From NCBI GenBank assembly GCA_910589485.1, contig CAJUSW010000001.1, positions 464,970 to 528,969 on the forward strand: DNA of 64,000 bases, in the 5' to 3' direction. Positions 33,709 to 42,471 of this stretch are shown here, piece by piece. Made by a program: the position numbers and the translations under genes. The DNA is from an uncultured Duncaniella sp. Lineage in GTDB: Bacteria; Bacteroidota; Bacteroidia; Bacteroidales; Muribaculaceae. Position 1 is the first letter of the stretch, and every line of letters begins with the position of its first letter. The notes under the pieces are model-generated. The model did no database searches. It was not told where the DNA came from and saw only the letters and a list, made by a program, of their open reading frames with translations.

Positions 33709-34977
33709 TTATAACCCTGATGATACGGTGGTGATGCCTACAAGCCGGTCAGCCCGTTCACCGCGCGGACGGTAATACACCTTGACAGTGTATTCATTCA
33801 CCGTCTGGTACATATCCCCCTCCACCGGTGCGGTCAGTCCCGCCTCGGCGCCCGAGGAAACGGCGAGGTACTGATAATTATATGCACCCTGCTTAAGGAG
33901 CAACGATTGCTCATAGGCACCCGTAGCATGGTTGTACACCATACGCGACAGATGATCGAAGCGCCTCGACGTGAAGTCACCGTCGAGAAACACGTCATAT
34001 CCCGCAAGCGGAGGCATGCTCAAGGAGAAATGGGTGAGCACATAATCAGCCTCGGTGTCAGAATCGTCGGCATCCACGCTCCTCACCACATAGTGTCCCT
34101 GCTGGGTGCTGTCATATAGATAGCCCGCTTCGGCGCGAGGATAGTCAACGGCGAGCAATGCATTGTAGACCGGCGCATCGTGGACTATATAGTCTACTCC
34201 GAGACCGGGATAATTGACCGACGAGATGTCAAACCGCCGATATTCATTGCCGGCAGGGAATATGAGCGGGCGCAGGTGCTCATACACGATCTCCTGCCCA
34301 TTGATGCGCTGTGGCGTCACAAGCACCACCTCATTGTCGGGACGGCCGTTCTGAGTGATCACCACCCTGAGATCACTGAACGGATCATCGGGAGCAACGT
34401 GGCGGGTATCCACCCTCACGGCTACCTGCTGATGGTCGGCGTTGCTGTCAATATCGGTGCGCGAACTCACCGATGCCTTTACCGACATGGTAAAATCGCA
34501 GACACCAAATCGCGCCTGCAGAAGCGTCTCGTCGGGCTCGCGCTCATCATAGACCTTGAGCAGATAATTACCGGGACGGGTGATGCGCATCTCATCATTG
34601 GGAATAGTGATGCTGTAATGCACATAATGCACCACAGTGGCCCGGGAATAATCCACATCCTCGACCGTCCCCTCATTGAAACTATCGAGAAATTCGGAAT
34701 CCACCAGCCCCTCGGGACGCCAAGAAGCATCGCAATGCTCGAGCGAGTAGCGCAGGTAACGACGCTCATCGGCCAGCTCGTCAAACGACACCACTATACG
34801 TTCGCCAGGCGCATTGAGATTGATCACCGGCGGAGCGAAAGGATCGGCCATATATTGCACCTGCAGGGTGCGGAACGTCGGCGCCAAGATCCCCTGGCGC
34901 GTGTCGGGCAGCTCCCCGCCATTGGCCCGGACTAGGAGAGAGACAAAGAATAATATGGCTACCGGCCACCTACGCAT
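33709..34977 (-). CDS. Type IX secretion plug-like protein (DUF5103)
   Basis: 422 residues, signal peptide at about 1-20, then the beta-rich DUF5103 fold: TLQVQYMADPFAPPVINLN, RYLRYSLEHCDASWRPEGL, SEFLDSFNEGTVEDVDYS and a C-terminal FLDGDFT / YNYQYLAV repeat region. Homologues close the periplasmic side or lateral gate of the T9SS translocon SprA/Sov. It overlaps the C_GCAxxG gene upstream by 8 bp, so the two are co-translated. Confidence 0.85.
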   Translation of the reverse strand: MRRWPVAILFFVSLLVRANGGELPDTRQGILAPTFRTLQVQYMADPFAPPVINLNAPGERIVVSFDELADERRYLRYSLEHCDASWRPEGLVDSEFLDSFNEGTVEDVDYSRATVVHYVHYSITIPNDEMRITRPGNYLLKVYDEREPDETLLQARFGVCDFTMSVKASVSSRTDIDSNADHQQVAVRVDTRHVAPDDPFSDLRVVITQNGRPDNEVVLVTPQRINGQEIVYEHLRPLIFPAGNEYRRFDISSVNYPGLGVDYIVHDAPVYNALLAVDYPRAEAGYLYDSTQQGHYVVRSVDADDSDTEADYVLTHFSLSMPPLAGYDVFLDGDFTSRRFDHLSRMVYNHATGAYEQSLLLKQGAYNYQYLAVSSGAEAGLTAPVEGDMYQTVNEYTVKVYYRPRGERADRLVGITTVSSGL

Positions 34978-35362
34978 CGGCCAGGCGGTTGTGAAGCAGA
35001 GTCACGGCATCCAGTATGAGATCGAGACAAGGCTTGCGCCCCGCCCCTTTCAGGTCACGGCAATCGCGCGCGCCCTCAAGCTCCTCGAAGGCCGAAATAG
35101 CCTCCCTCACCTCGCGATACAGAGCGGGACGTGCCACCCCCTCACGCACAAGCCCGAGCACCATAGTGGTGCCGGTGAGCGCTCCGCATATGTCGCCCGA
35201 GGCTCCTATGCCGGTACCGAATCCGCCGGCCGCACGCACAAGCATGTTCACATCCACATCCATCACGTCATCAAATGCCATCACTACGCACTGTGAGCAA
35301 TTATATCCCTGCGCACGCAGGTCGCGGGCCTTGGCCACACGTTCCTCCAAAGTATATTTCAT
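34970..35362 (-). CDS. C_GCAxxG_C_C family redox protein
   Basis: 130 residues with the family's cysteine signature: YNCSQCVVMAF near residue 20, GGFGTGIGASGDICGALTG in the middle, and RDCRDLKGAGRKPCLDLI near the end. Members are thought to be redox-active or metal-binding; no reaction is assigned. It lies 40 bp after the uracil-DNA glycosylase gene and overlaps the plug-protein gene. Confidence 0.88.
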   Translation of the reverse strand: MKYTLEERVAKARDLRAQGYNCSQCVVMAFDDVMDVDVNMLVRAAGGFGTGIGASGDICGALTGTTMVLGLVREGVARPALYREVREAISAFEELEGARDCRDLKGAGRKPCLDLILDAVTLLHNRLADA

Positions 35363-35402
35363 AAATCAAGTATTTTTCGGTCAGTTTTACAGGATCAGGC
35401 AC

Positions 35403-36065
35403 TCACCAATTGATCGGCGTCTCGCCACGGGACGCGAGATAGGCGTTGGCCCTGGAGAACGGACGGCTCCCGAAAAATCCTCTCGACGCGCTGAGTGGCG
35501 AAGGATGAGGCGACTCGATCACGCAATGGCGCATACGGTCAATGAACGCACCCTTGCGCTGGGCATAGGCTCCCCACAGGATGAACACCAGCCCCTCGCG
35601 CTCCTCGGCAAGACGGCGCACGGCGGCATCGGTAAACTCCTCCCATCCGTGACCCTGGTGCGATCCCGCGCTTCCGGCCCTCACGGTGAGTGTGGCGTTG
35701 AGCAACAATACTCCCTGCGAAGCCCACCGGCTCAGGTCGCCTGACGGCGGAGGGGTGACACCGAGATCGGCCTGAAGCTCCTTATATATATTCTGTAGCG
35801 AGCGCGGAATCTCCACGCCCGGATTTACCGAAAAGCTCAATCCGTTGGCCTGGCCGAACCCATGATATGGATCCTGGCCGAGTATCACCACCTTGACATC
35901 CTCAAACGGACATGAATCAAAGGCCGCGAAGATGCGTCCGGCCGGAGGGTAAATTGTAGCCGTGGCATATTCCTGTCTCACGAAATCGGTAAGTTTTGCA
36001 AAATACTCCTTGTCCCATTCCGACTCAAGGGCATGCAGCCATGACGGCTCGATCCTAACGTTCAT
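35403..36065 (-). CDS. ung: Uracil-DNA glycosylase, family 1
   Basis: 220 residues from ATG 36065. Removes uracil from DNA at the start of base excision repair. Motif A GQDPYHG with the catalytic aspartate, SLQNIYKEL, LLLNATLTVR and the DNA-binding loop HPSPLS are all present. A longer frame reaches 36131 but would run through the divergent tRNA-Arg promoter, so the shorter, family-typical start is chosen. First gene of the ung - C_GCAxxG - DUF5103 - DUF3109 series. Confidence 0.97.
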   Translation of the reverse strand: MNVRIEPSWLHALESEWDKEYFAKLTDFVRQEYATATIYPPAGRIFAAFDSCPFEDVKVVILGQDPYHGFGQANGLSFSVNPGVEIPRSLQNIYKELQADLGVTPPPSGDLSRWASQGVLLLNATLTVRAGSAGSHQGHGWEEFTDAAVRRLAEEREGLVFILWGAYAQRKGAFIDRMRHCVIESPHPSPLSASRGFFGSRPFSRANAYLASRGETPINW

Positions 36066-36108
36066 ATTCGTTAAAATTGTTTTTCTTGCAAAAATACAAA
36101 AAATATTA

Positions 36109-36117
36109 TAACTTTGC
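36109..36117 (+). promoter_or_regulatory. Promoter -7 box of tRNA-Arg
   Basis: TAACTTTGC 24 bp before the tRNA 5' end. Confidence 0.6.
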
Positions 36118-36140
36118 ACCTCACAAGTCAACGACTACAC

Positions 36141-36215
36141 GTTCCCGTAGTTCAATGGATAGAATATCGGATTCCGGTTCCGACGATTAGGGTTCGACTC
36201 CCTACGGGAATACCA
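36141..36215 (+). tRNA. tRNA-Arg (CCG)
   Basis: Cloverleaf with acceptor GTTCCCG / CGGGAAT, anticodon stem TCGGA/TCCGA and loop TTCCGGT (anticodon CCG), T-arm CCGTAGGG-type with GTTCGAC, discriminator A at 36212 and encoded CCA (36213-36215). Confidence 0.93.
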
Positions 36216-36262
36216 AGCAGTCCGCCAGTTGAGATTTCAATTGGCGGACGGCTTGGTATTCC
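36207..36262. repeat. 56-nt near-perfect palindrome starting inside tRNA-Arg
   Basis: Arms of 26 nt: GGAATACCAAGCAGTCCGCC... and its complement ending GGCTTGGTATTCC, with two mismatches and a 4-nt loop. The first arm contains the tRNA 3' end; the second runs into the thioredoxin-like fragment. It may serve as terminator or be an inverted duplication left by an insertion. Confidence 0.7.
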
Positions 36263-36383
36263 GATGATTATGCTATTTGGCCCTGACGGGACAATGGTGG
36301 CACGCGACATCCGTGGCCAAGCCATCTGGGACGCCGTGGAAAAGGCTCTCGGTAAAATCGCTGTTTTTTCGACCGACATTTAG
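36250..36383 (+). pseudogene. C-terminal fragment of a thioredoxin-fold (TlpA-like) protein
   Basis: Frame reading LGIPMIMLFGPDGTMVARDI, RGQAIWDAVEKAL, then stop. The cis-proline motif GIPxxxLFGPDG-xx-VAR-xxRG is that of TlpA/ResA-like thiol-disulfide oxidoreductases. The CxxC-bearing N-terminal part is absent and the tRNA-Arg palindrome takes its place, so this is a leftover 3' end. Confidence 0.65.
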
Positions 36384-36418
36384 CTATAAGTCAGTAAAGA
36401 TACCAACTTATAGCTAAA
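36379..36418. terminator. Terminator-like hairpin after the fragment
   Basis: Perfect 13-bp arms TTTAGCTATAAGT / ACTTATAGCTAAA around 14 nt, overlapping the fragment's stop codon. The following 180 bp show nothing I can name. Confidence 0.5.
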
Positions 36419-36599
36419 TATCGATTGTTTTTAGCCGATAAGTCGCAGCACATCATCAAGGGACATATATGTATATGCTTTTGCTCATAGACCAAGTGCA
36501 ACAGGAGCTATTAACACCTCGTCAACGAGTGGATAACTCCATATTTGGGTAACGCGTGACGAAAACAGGAATATAGCATCTCATATCCGCAATCATTAA

Positions 36600-36636
36600 G
36601 CCCGCCACCTGATCGAGACGTATCAAGTGGCGGGCA
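36600..36636 (-). terminator. Terminator of the Dcp peptidase gene
   Basis: GCCCGCCAC / GTGGCGGGC, 9-bp stem, 32 bp beyond the minus-strand stop at 36668. Confidence 0.7.
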
Positions 36637-36667
36637 TATTATTTATCGGTCAAAAACGAGCCGGGAA

Positions 36668-38797
36668 TCAATCGTGACGGTTGAGATCCTTCTCGGGGAG
36701 AGTGGTGGTAGGTGTGATACCATCGCGCTTGAGCAGGGCGTCGATGGTCGCGTCGTGTCCGCGGAACTTGCGGTAGAGTTCGGCGGGATCCTCGGTGCCA
36801 CCGCGCGATAGGATATTCTTGCGGAACGAGTCGGCGGTCTCGCGGTCAAATATACCATGCTCCTTGAAATGGGCAAACGCATCGGCGTCGAGCACCTCGG
36901 CCCACTTGTAGCCATAGTATCCGGCAGCATAACCGCCCGAGAAGATGTGGCCGAATGTGGGTGCAAACAATGTGCCCTCGACGGGCTCAAACATGGCCAC
37001 CGATGCCGTGGCATCGTTCTCAAACTTCACCGGATCGTCAACAGGACCGGTCACAGTGTGCCAGGCCATATCGAGCATTCCGAAACTGAGCTGACGCAGA
37101 CATGCGTAGGCTGCTCCAAACTGTGACGATGCCACAATGCGGTCAACGAGCTTGGCCGGAATGGGCTCGCCTGTCTGATAATGCTTGGCAAAACCGTCCA
37201 GAAACTCCTTCTCGGTGAGATAGTTCTCGTTGAACTGGGAGGGGAGTTCCACAAAATCGCGCAACACATTTGTGCCGGCAAGCGAGCCATACTTGGTATT
37301 GGCGAGCAGCCCGTGGAGAGCGTGGCCAAACTCGTGGAGGAATGTCTCCACCTCGCTGGGGGTAAGAAGCGAGGGCTTGGACTCGGTGGGCTTGGTGAAA
37401 TTCATCACTATGGTCACATGCGGACGGGAATTTACCCCATTGGCATCGGTGTACTGCCCCTTGAACTCGGTCATCCATGCGCCTGCACGCTTGCTGGCGC
37501 GGGGGAAGAAGTCGGTGTATATGACTCCGAGATAGCTACCGTCGGCATCCTTCACGTCAAATGCTGTCACCTCGGGGTGATACACGGGTATGTCGGGATT
37601 CTTGACAAATGTCAGGCCATAGAGCTTGGTGGCGAGACCAAACACGCCGTCGATCACATTATTGAGTTCGAAATAGGGGCGCATCTCCTCCTCATCGTAG
37701 GAGTACTTGGCATTGCGCAGCTTATTGGAATAATAGCTGTAATCCCAAGGCTTCAGATCCACCTTGTGTCCCTCAAGCTGAGTGGCATAGGCAGAAAGTT
37801 CGGCAAACTCAGCCTTCTGGGCAGGCAGATAAGCGTCGCGGAGCGAGTTGAGCAGTTTGTACACATTGTCGGGGTTCTTGGCCATTGTATTGGCGAGCGA
37901 ATAATCGGCATACGTCTTGTATCCGAGCAACTTGGCAATGGCCAGACGGGTCTGGGCGATCTCCTGCATCACCGGCAGGTTGTTGTATTCCCCCTTGGTG
38001 TTGCGTCCGCTGTAGAGGCGATACATCTTCTCGCGGAGATCACGGCGCGAGCTGTTCTTCATGAAAGCCGAATAGACCGGCTGGTCGAGAGTGAACAGAT
38101 ATTCCCCCTCGCGACCGGCTTCCTTGGCGGCAAGAGCGGCAGCCTCGACCGAGCTCTCGGTCAATCCGTCAAGATCATCCTTGGTAAGCCATATCTTATA
38201 GGTGTTAAGCTCCTTGAGAGAATTCTGGCCAAACTGGGTTGTAAGCTCGCTCAGACGGCTCGACAGTTTGCTGTAGGTCTCGCGGTCGGCGCCCTGCAGG
38301 AGTGCGCCGTTGCGGGTGAACGACTCATAGGTGCGCTTGAGAAGCATCTTGTCCTCGGGAGTGAGGCGGAGGGTATCGGCACTGTCATACACAGCCTTGA
38401 TGCGCTTCCACAATCCCTCGTTGAGCGATATCGAGGTGGAATATTCCGACAGTCTCGGGGTTATCTTCATGGTCAGCTCCATGAAGGCGTCATCGCTCAT
38501 GGCCGATTCCAGCGGATAGAACACGTTGAGCACGCGGTCAAGCTCCTTGCCGGAATTTTCGAGAGCCACGATGGTGTTCTCGAAAGTAGGAGCCTCGGGG
38601 TTGGCCACAATATCGTCGATATTCTTCAACCCCACCTTTATGCCTCGGTCAATTGCCGGCTCATAGTGGGCAAGGTTGATACGATCAAACGGAGGAGTTC
38701 CATGCGGGGTACCTTTGAACTCCTCGAAGAAAGGATTCTGAGCTTGTGTCATAATGCTTGTTGCGACGGCCACTGCCGTCAGAATGGATTTACGCAC
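36668..38797 (-). CDS. dcp: Exported M3-family peptidyl-dipeptidase (Dcp)
   Basis: 709 residues. A signal peptide ends near TQAQN (about residue 20), so it acts in the periplasm. The M3 zinc site HEFGHALHG is near residues 485-493, inside ETFLHEFGHALHGLL; the distal glutamate region (FVELPSQFNENYL) follows. Length and start (NPFFEEF...PPFDRI) match Dcp, which releases dipeptides from peptide C-termini. TPR-protein gene upstream is co-directional, with a 29-bp gap. Confidence 0.94.
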   Translation of the reverse strand: MRKSILTAVAVATSIMTQAQNPFFEEFKGTPHGTPPFDRINLAHYEPAIDRGIKVGLKNIDDIVANPEAPTFENTIVALENSGKELDRVLNVFYPLESAMSDDAFMELTMKITPRLSEYSTSISLNEGLWKRIKAVYDSADTLRLTPEDKMLLKRTYESFTRNGALLQGADRETYSKLSSRLSELTTQFGQNSLKELNTYKIWLTKDDLDGLTESSVEAAALAAKEAGREGEYLFTLDQPVYSAFMKNSSRRDLREKMYRLYSGRNTKGEYNNLPVMQEIAQTRLAIAKLLGYKTYADYSLANTMAKNPDNVYKLLNSLRDAYLPAQKAEFAELSAYATQLEGHKVDLKPWDYSYYSNKLRNAKYSYDEEEMRPYFELNNVIDGVFGLATKLYGLTFVKNPDIPVYHPEVTAFDVKDADGSYLGVIYTDFFPRASKRAGAWMTEFKGQYTDANGVNSRPHVTIVMNFTKPTESKPSLLTPSEVETFLHEFGHALHGLLANTKYGSLAGTNVLRDFVELPSQFNENYLTEKEFLDGFAKHYQTGEPIPAKLVDRIVASSQFGAAYACLRQLSFGMLDMAWHTVTGPVDDPVKFENDATASVAMFEPVEGTLFAPTFGHIFSGGYAAGYYGYKWAEVLDADAFAHFKEHGIFDRETADSFRKNILSRGGTEDPAELYRKFRGHDATIDALLKRDGITPTTTLPEKDLNRHD

Positions 38798-38826
38798 TGT
38801 GATATTCTTGAATGGTTAATGATTTT

Positions 38827-41016
38827 CTACTTCCTGTGTGTCGCCGCGTCGGTAACTATGGCAAGGAGGTCGGGATCGACACTGCCGAACGCGGGCACAG
38901 TGAGTTTGTCCTCGGAAATTATACTGAGGAACCGGTCTACGTCACCGCCGAGCTCCTTTATAGCCTCCTGGTAGTGATCCACAGCCTCGCCGGGATGCCC
39001 GGTGAGCAGGCTCAGGTGGCCGGCGTTTATGTAGTCGTTGGGGCGCGGGGAGGCCGAAGCAAGCAGGGTGGCTGTATACTTGACACACCTCTCGAAATCT
39101 CCGCCGAGCAGGGTACACCACGCGAGTGCGCGGGTGGCCTTCTCGCTCCCTGAGCAATAGAACTCGGCCTTGAACAGATATTGCAGAGCCTCGTCATACC
39201 GGCGCAGCTTCACGAGCGAAAGCCCTATGTTCAGGGCCAGGTTCACATCATCGGGGCGATCCTCGGCCAGACGGTTGTAATAATACAGGGCCTTCTCCCA
39301 GTCGCCGAGCATACGGTGACACCATGCGAGACGGCGCATGGTCCAACGACTCGTGGAGTCAAGCATCTCGGCCTCCTCATAGTGGCGCAACGCCTCGGGT
39401 ATATTACCGAGCGACTGCTGGCAGTAGCCCATCTTCTGGCTTATTGCCGACGATGGAGCCGACATGCCGGCCAGGCGTCCGAACGCTTCAAGCGCATCGG
39501 CATAATATCCGCGCTTGAAGTAGAACTCGGCTATCACCATGAGCGTGTCGGGATCGTCAAACTCGCCCGACAGTGCCGGAGTGGCAGGTATATTCAATCC
39601 TATGGCAAACGGGTCGGTAAACTCCCCCTTGCGACGGAATAGCTTGAAGAAACGGTAGAGATTGCGCACATAGTTGGCCGCCAACTCCTCGCGTCCGGGG
39701 TTGCGTCCGCCCATGCCGGCCATGCGCACGGCATCGAGCTGTTCCGACTGCATCCTCAGCTGCGACATCATCATGTCGCGCTGGGCCGCGGGGATCTGGC
39801 TCAATGACAGGGCCACCGAGTACTTGTCGTTGTCGCAGAACATCGGCGCATTGCCCATTATCTCCACCAGGCTCGAGATCTCCGGCTGATCGGGTGCCGA
39901 GATCTGGGTGTGGGAGGAATGGAACGGCAGGAACCAGTTGGCCATATCGTTGAAGAACGGGAATGTCTTCAACTTGCTGAATGTGGCCATCATCACGTCT
40001 CCACCATCCTCCTGAAGCTCCTGAAGCTCCTTTAGGCGGTCGGCCACGCCCGATTTCTCAAGCATCTCGGCCCACTCGGGATTCTCGTCCATGGCATCGG
40101 GGTCCATAGGCTTGTCCTTGAGCTTCTCTATCTCGGGGCGCAGCTTCATCATCTCGGGTATCACCTCTTCGTTGAACTTGCGGGTGATGCGCTCGGTGTC
40201 GCGCGAACGCACATACTGCATCGTGGCAGTCCTGACATCCGAGCGCCATCCCGGCATCTCCTTGAGCGCTTCGAGACGGTGACGGAGCCTGGCCGACATG
40301 TTTCTCGACCTGTACATCCACAGCCCCACGAGCAATGCACACAAGGCTCTCACCTGCACGTCGGCATCCTCGGCCGAGGCGTAAGTATCCATCAGCAACA
40401 TCATGCGCCGTTCATCGTACTGCTCCATGAGTCCCATAAACACAGCACTCACCATCAGCGACTTGAAATAAGTCGGCAGAGAGCGGTCCTCCATCGCCTC
40501 GCGCAGAGAGGCATCATCGGCCCCGGAGAAGGGATACACGGTCCACACGCGGTTGAACAACCGGCGTTCCAACTGCTCGGCACGGGTGGCAAACTCTCTC
40601 GAAGCGTGGGCCGGATCCTCGGTGAGCGCGGCAAGCGACAGCTTTTGCACCACCTTGCGGTACTCGCCCACCAGATTAGTGACGGTATCGGCCGGCGAGG
40701 CCAGTTCATAGCGTAGAGTGTTGAAGTAAAGCGAGGGGGCATCCTTCAGCTTCACCTGACGGGTCATCGCGTCCACGAGCGAACGGATCCCCTCGGCGAT
40801 TTCGGCTCTCGATGCTGAAAGTCCCGGATCAGGAAGACCCTGGAGCGCGTAGGTGGACATATAGCCATAGTCACGGCGCATACGTTCGAGCTCTCCGGCA
40901 AACTGCTGGAGTGCCGGATAAGCGATTATAGCGTTGTCGAGGATGGAGAATGCCGACGAGATACGTCCGTCAGCCAAGTATTTCTCAACATCCTCAAATA
41001 TCTTTATATCATTCAT
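38827..41016 (-). CDS. TPR-repeat protein
   Basis: 729 residues, no signal peptide. The N-terminal two thirds are helical and charged, without a family I recognise. The C-terminal third holds TPR units: YFKRGYYADALEAFGRLAGM, LGNIPEALRHYEEAEMLD, LGDWEKALYYYNRLAEDRPD, LRRYDEALQYLFKAEFYC. Probably a cytosolic scaffold. Expressed in the same direction as dcp. Confidence 0.8.
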   Translation of the reverse strand: MNDIKIFEDVEKYLADGRISSAFSILDNAIIAYPALQQFAGELERMRRDYGYMSTYALQGLPDPGLSASRAEIAEGIRSLVDAMTRQVKLKDAPSLYFNTLRYELASPADTVTNLVGEYRKVVQKLSLAALTEDPAHASREFATRAEQLERRLFNRVWTVYPFSGADDASLREAMEDRSLPTYFKSLMVSAVFMGLMEQYDERRMMLLMDTYASAEDADVQVRALCALLVGLWMYRSRNMSARLRHRLEALKEMPGWRSDVRTATMQYVRSRDTERITRKFNEEVIPEMMKLRPEIEKLKDKPMDPDAMDENPEWAEMLEKSGVADRLKELQELQEDGGDVMMATFSKLKTFPFFNDMANWFLPFHSSHTQISAPDQPEISSLVEIMGNAPMFCDNDKYSVALSLSQIPAAQRDMMMSQLRMQSEQLDAVRMAGMGGRNPGREELAANYVRNLYRFFKLFRRKGEFTDPFAIGLNIPATPALSGEFDDPDTLMVIAEFYFKRGYYADALEAFGRLAGMSAPSSAISQKMGYCQQSLGNIPEALRHYEEAEMLDSTSRWTMRRLAWCHRMLGDWEKALYYYNRLAEDRPDDVNLALNIGLSLVKLRRYDEALQYLFKAEFYCSGSEKATRALAWCTLLGGDFERCVKYTATLLASASPRPNDYINAGHLSLLTGHPGEAVDHYQEAIKELGGDVDRFLSIISEDKLTVPAFGSVDPDLLAIVTDAATHRK

Positions 41017-41140
41017 GTCTAATGCAAATTTACGATAATCTGAGCAAACATCGTGCCAAACACCACCTATTTTTTCTTAACTATCTCTAATTATAAGGAA
41101 CAACCGGAGGCATAGCAAATGTTTATTGACGGATTTTTTG

Positions 41141-41149
41141 TACATTTGC
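41141..41149 (+). promoter_or_regulatory. Promoter -7 box of dxr
   Basis: TACATTTGC about 65 bp before the dxr ATG. Confidence 0.55.
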
Positions 41150-41212
41150 ACTGATAAATAAGAGCGTGTCCAAAACACCTCCTCTAAAAGTTTGTCTAAA
41201 AATAAGCCATTC

Positions 41213-42388
41213 ATGCCCCATAACATAGCAGTGCTCGGATCCACAGGATCAATAGGCACTCAGACACTTGACATAATCAACCAGTTCCCCGACCGCTTCA
41301 AGGCGGTAGTGCTTGCGGCGGGTAGCAATGTGGACCGTCTCATCGAGCAGGCCCGCATCCACCGCCCTGCACTGGCCATCATCGCCGACGAGAACAAATA
41401 CTCCACTCTCCGCGAGGCCCTCGAACCGCTTGGCATAGAGACTGCCGCAGGAGCCAAGGCCATGGCCGACGCCATGGAGCGCCCCGACTTCGACACCGTG
41501 GTCACAGCCACCGTGGGCTACAGCGGTCTGCTCCCCACCATCCGTGCCATCAAGGCCGGCAAGCAGATAGCACTGGCCAACAAGGAGACCCTTGTGGTGG
41601 CCGGCGAGCTCGTCACCCGTCTGTTGCGCGACTCGGCATCGACAGTGATTCCGGTCGATTCGGAACACTCGGCCATCTATCAGTGCCTCCAGGGCGAGGA
41701 TCCCGCTACGGTAAAAAAACTCATCATCACTGCTTCGGGAGGTCCGTTCCGCACATGGACCCACGAGGAGACCGCCCGTGTGACAGCCGCCCAGGCCCTG
41801 AAACATCCCCGCTGGCAGATGGGCGCCAAGATCACCATCGACTCGGCCACCATGCTCAACAAGGCTTTCGAGATCATCGAGGCCAGGTGGCTGTTTGATG
41901 TAGCTCCCGAGAAGATCGAGGCCGTGGTGCATCCCCAGTCGATAGTGCACTCCATGGTGGAATTTGTCGACGGCGCCGTAAAGGCCCAGCTCGGTATCCC
42001 CGACATGCACCTGCCCATACGCTATGCCCTTGGCGATGCATCACGCCTCCCGAGCGAGGAGCGTCCGCTGAGCCTCTGCGACTACGCCAACCTCACATTC
42101 GAGAAGCCCGACTCCGAGAAATTCCCCTGCCTCACGCTCGCCCCGCGCGCACTGACCGACGGAGGCAACACCGCCTGCATCATCAACGCCGCCAACGAGG
42201 TGGCCGTGGCGGCTTTCCTCAAAGGGCAGATCTCGTTCCACGGCATATACGACGTCATCACCGACGCTCTCAGCCACATTCCGTTCATCTCCTCCCCCAC
42301 TCTCGACGACTACGTGGCCACCCACAACGAGACCATACATTATGCCACCGACGCATGCAACACCATATGGCTCAAGGACATGCGTTGA
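41213..42388 (+). CDS. dxr: 1-deoxy-D-xylulose 5-phosphate reductoisomerase
   Basis: 391 residues from ATG 41213. Converts DXP to MEP with NADPH in isoprenoid synthesis, in the cytosol. NADPH loop LGSTGSIG near the N-terminus, metal and substrate motifs VDSEHSAI and ASGGPFR, and the C-terminal NAANEVAVAAFL are intact. An in-frame TTG at 41192 gives seven more residues but lacks family support. Followed by rseP and an rlmI-like gene, an order I recognise from many Bacteroidales. Confidence 0.97.
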   Translation: MPHNIAVLGSTGSIGTQTLDIINQFPDRFKAVVLAAGSNVDRLIEQARIHRPALAIIADENKYSTLREALEPLGIETAAGAKAMADAMERPDFDTVVTATVGYSGLLPTIRAIKAGKQIALANKETLVVAGELVTRLLRDSASTVIPVDSEHSAIYQCLQGEDPATVKKLIITASGGPFRTWTHEETARVTAAQALKHPRWQMGAKITIDSATMLNKAFEIIEARWLFDVAPEKIEAVVHPQSIVHSMVEFVDGAVKAQLGIPDMHLPIRYALGDASRLPSEERPLSLCDYANLTFEKPDSEKFPCLTLAPRALTDGGNTACIINAANEVAVAAFLKGQISFHGIYDVITDALSHIPFISSPTLDDYVATHNETIHYATDACNTIWLKDMR

Positions 42389-42455
42389 TGCCCCATAAAC
42401 CTATAAACTCATAAACTCATAAACTTATAACCCCATAAACCCTTAAATTTCAGGC
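42389..42455. repeat. ATAAACTC/ATAAACCC tandem-like repeat
   Basis: Six degenerate copies of CATAAACYY in the dxr-rseP gap, starting right after the dxr stop. Same words, opposite strand, at 7311-7364. Confidence 0.6.
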
Positions 42456-42471
42456 CCGGCCTGACACATTT

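Noticed and set aside
37181..38974. 597-codon open frame on the plus strand
   Set aside because: Lies opposite the dcp gene, which has full M3 motifs. It is a shadow of GC-rich codon use.
42389..42455. Possible CRISPR-like array
   Set aside because: Units are only about 9 nt, degenerate and without spacers.
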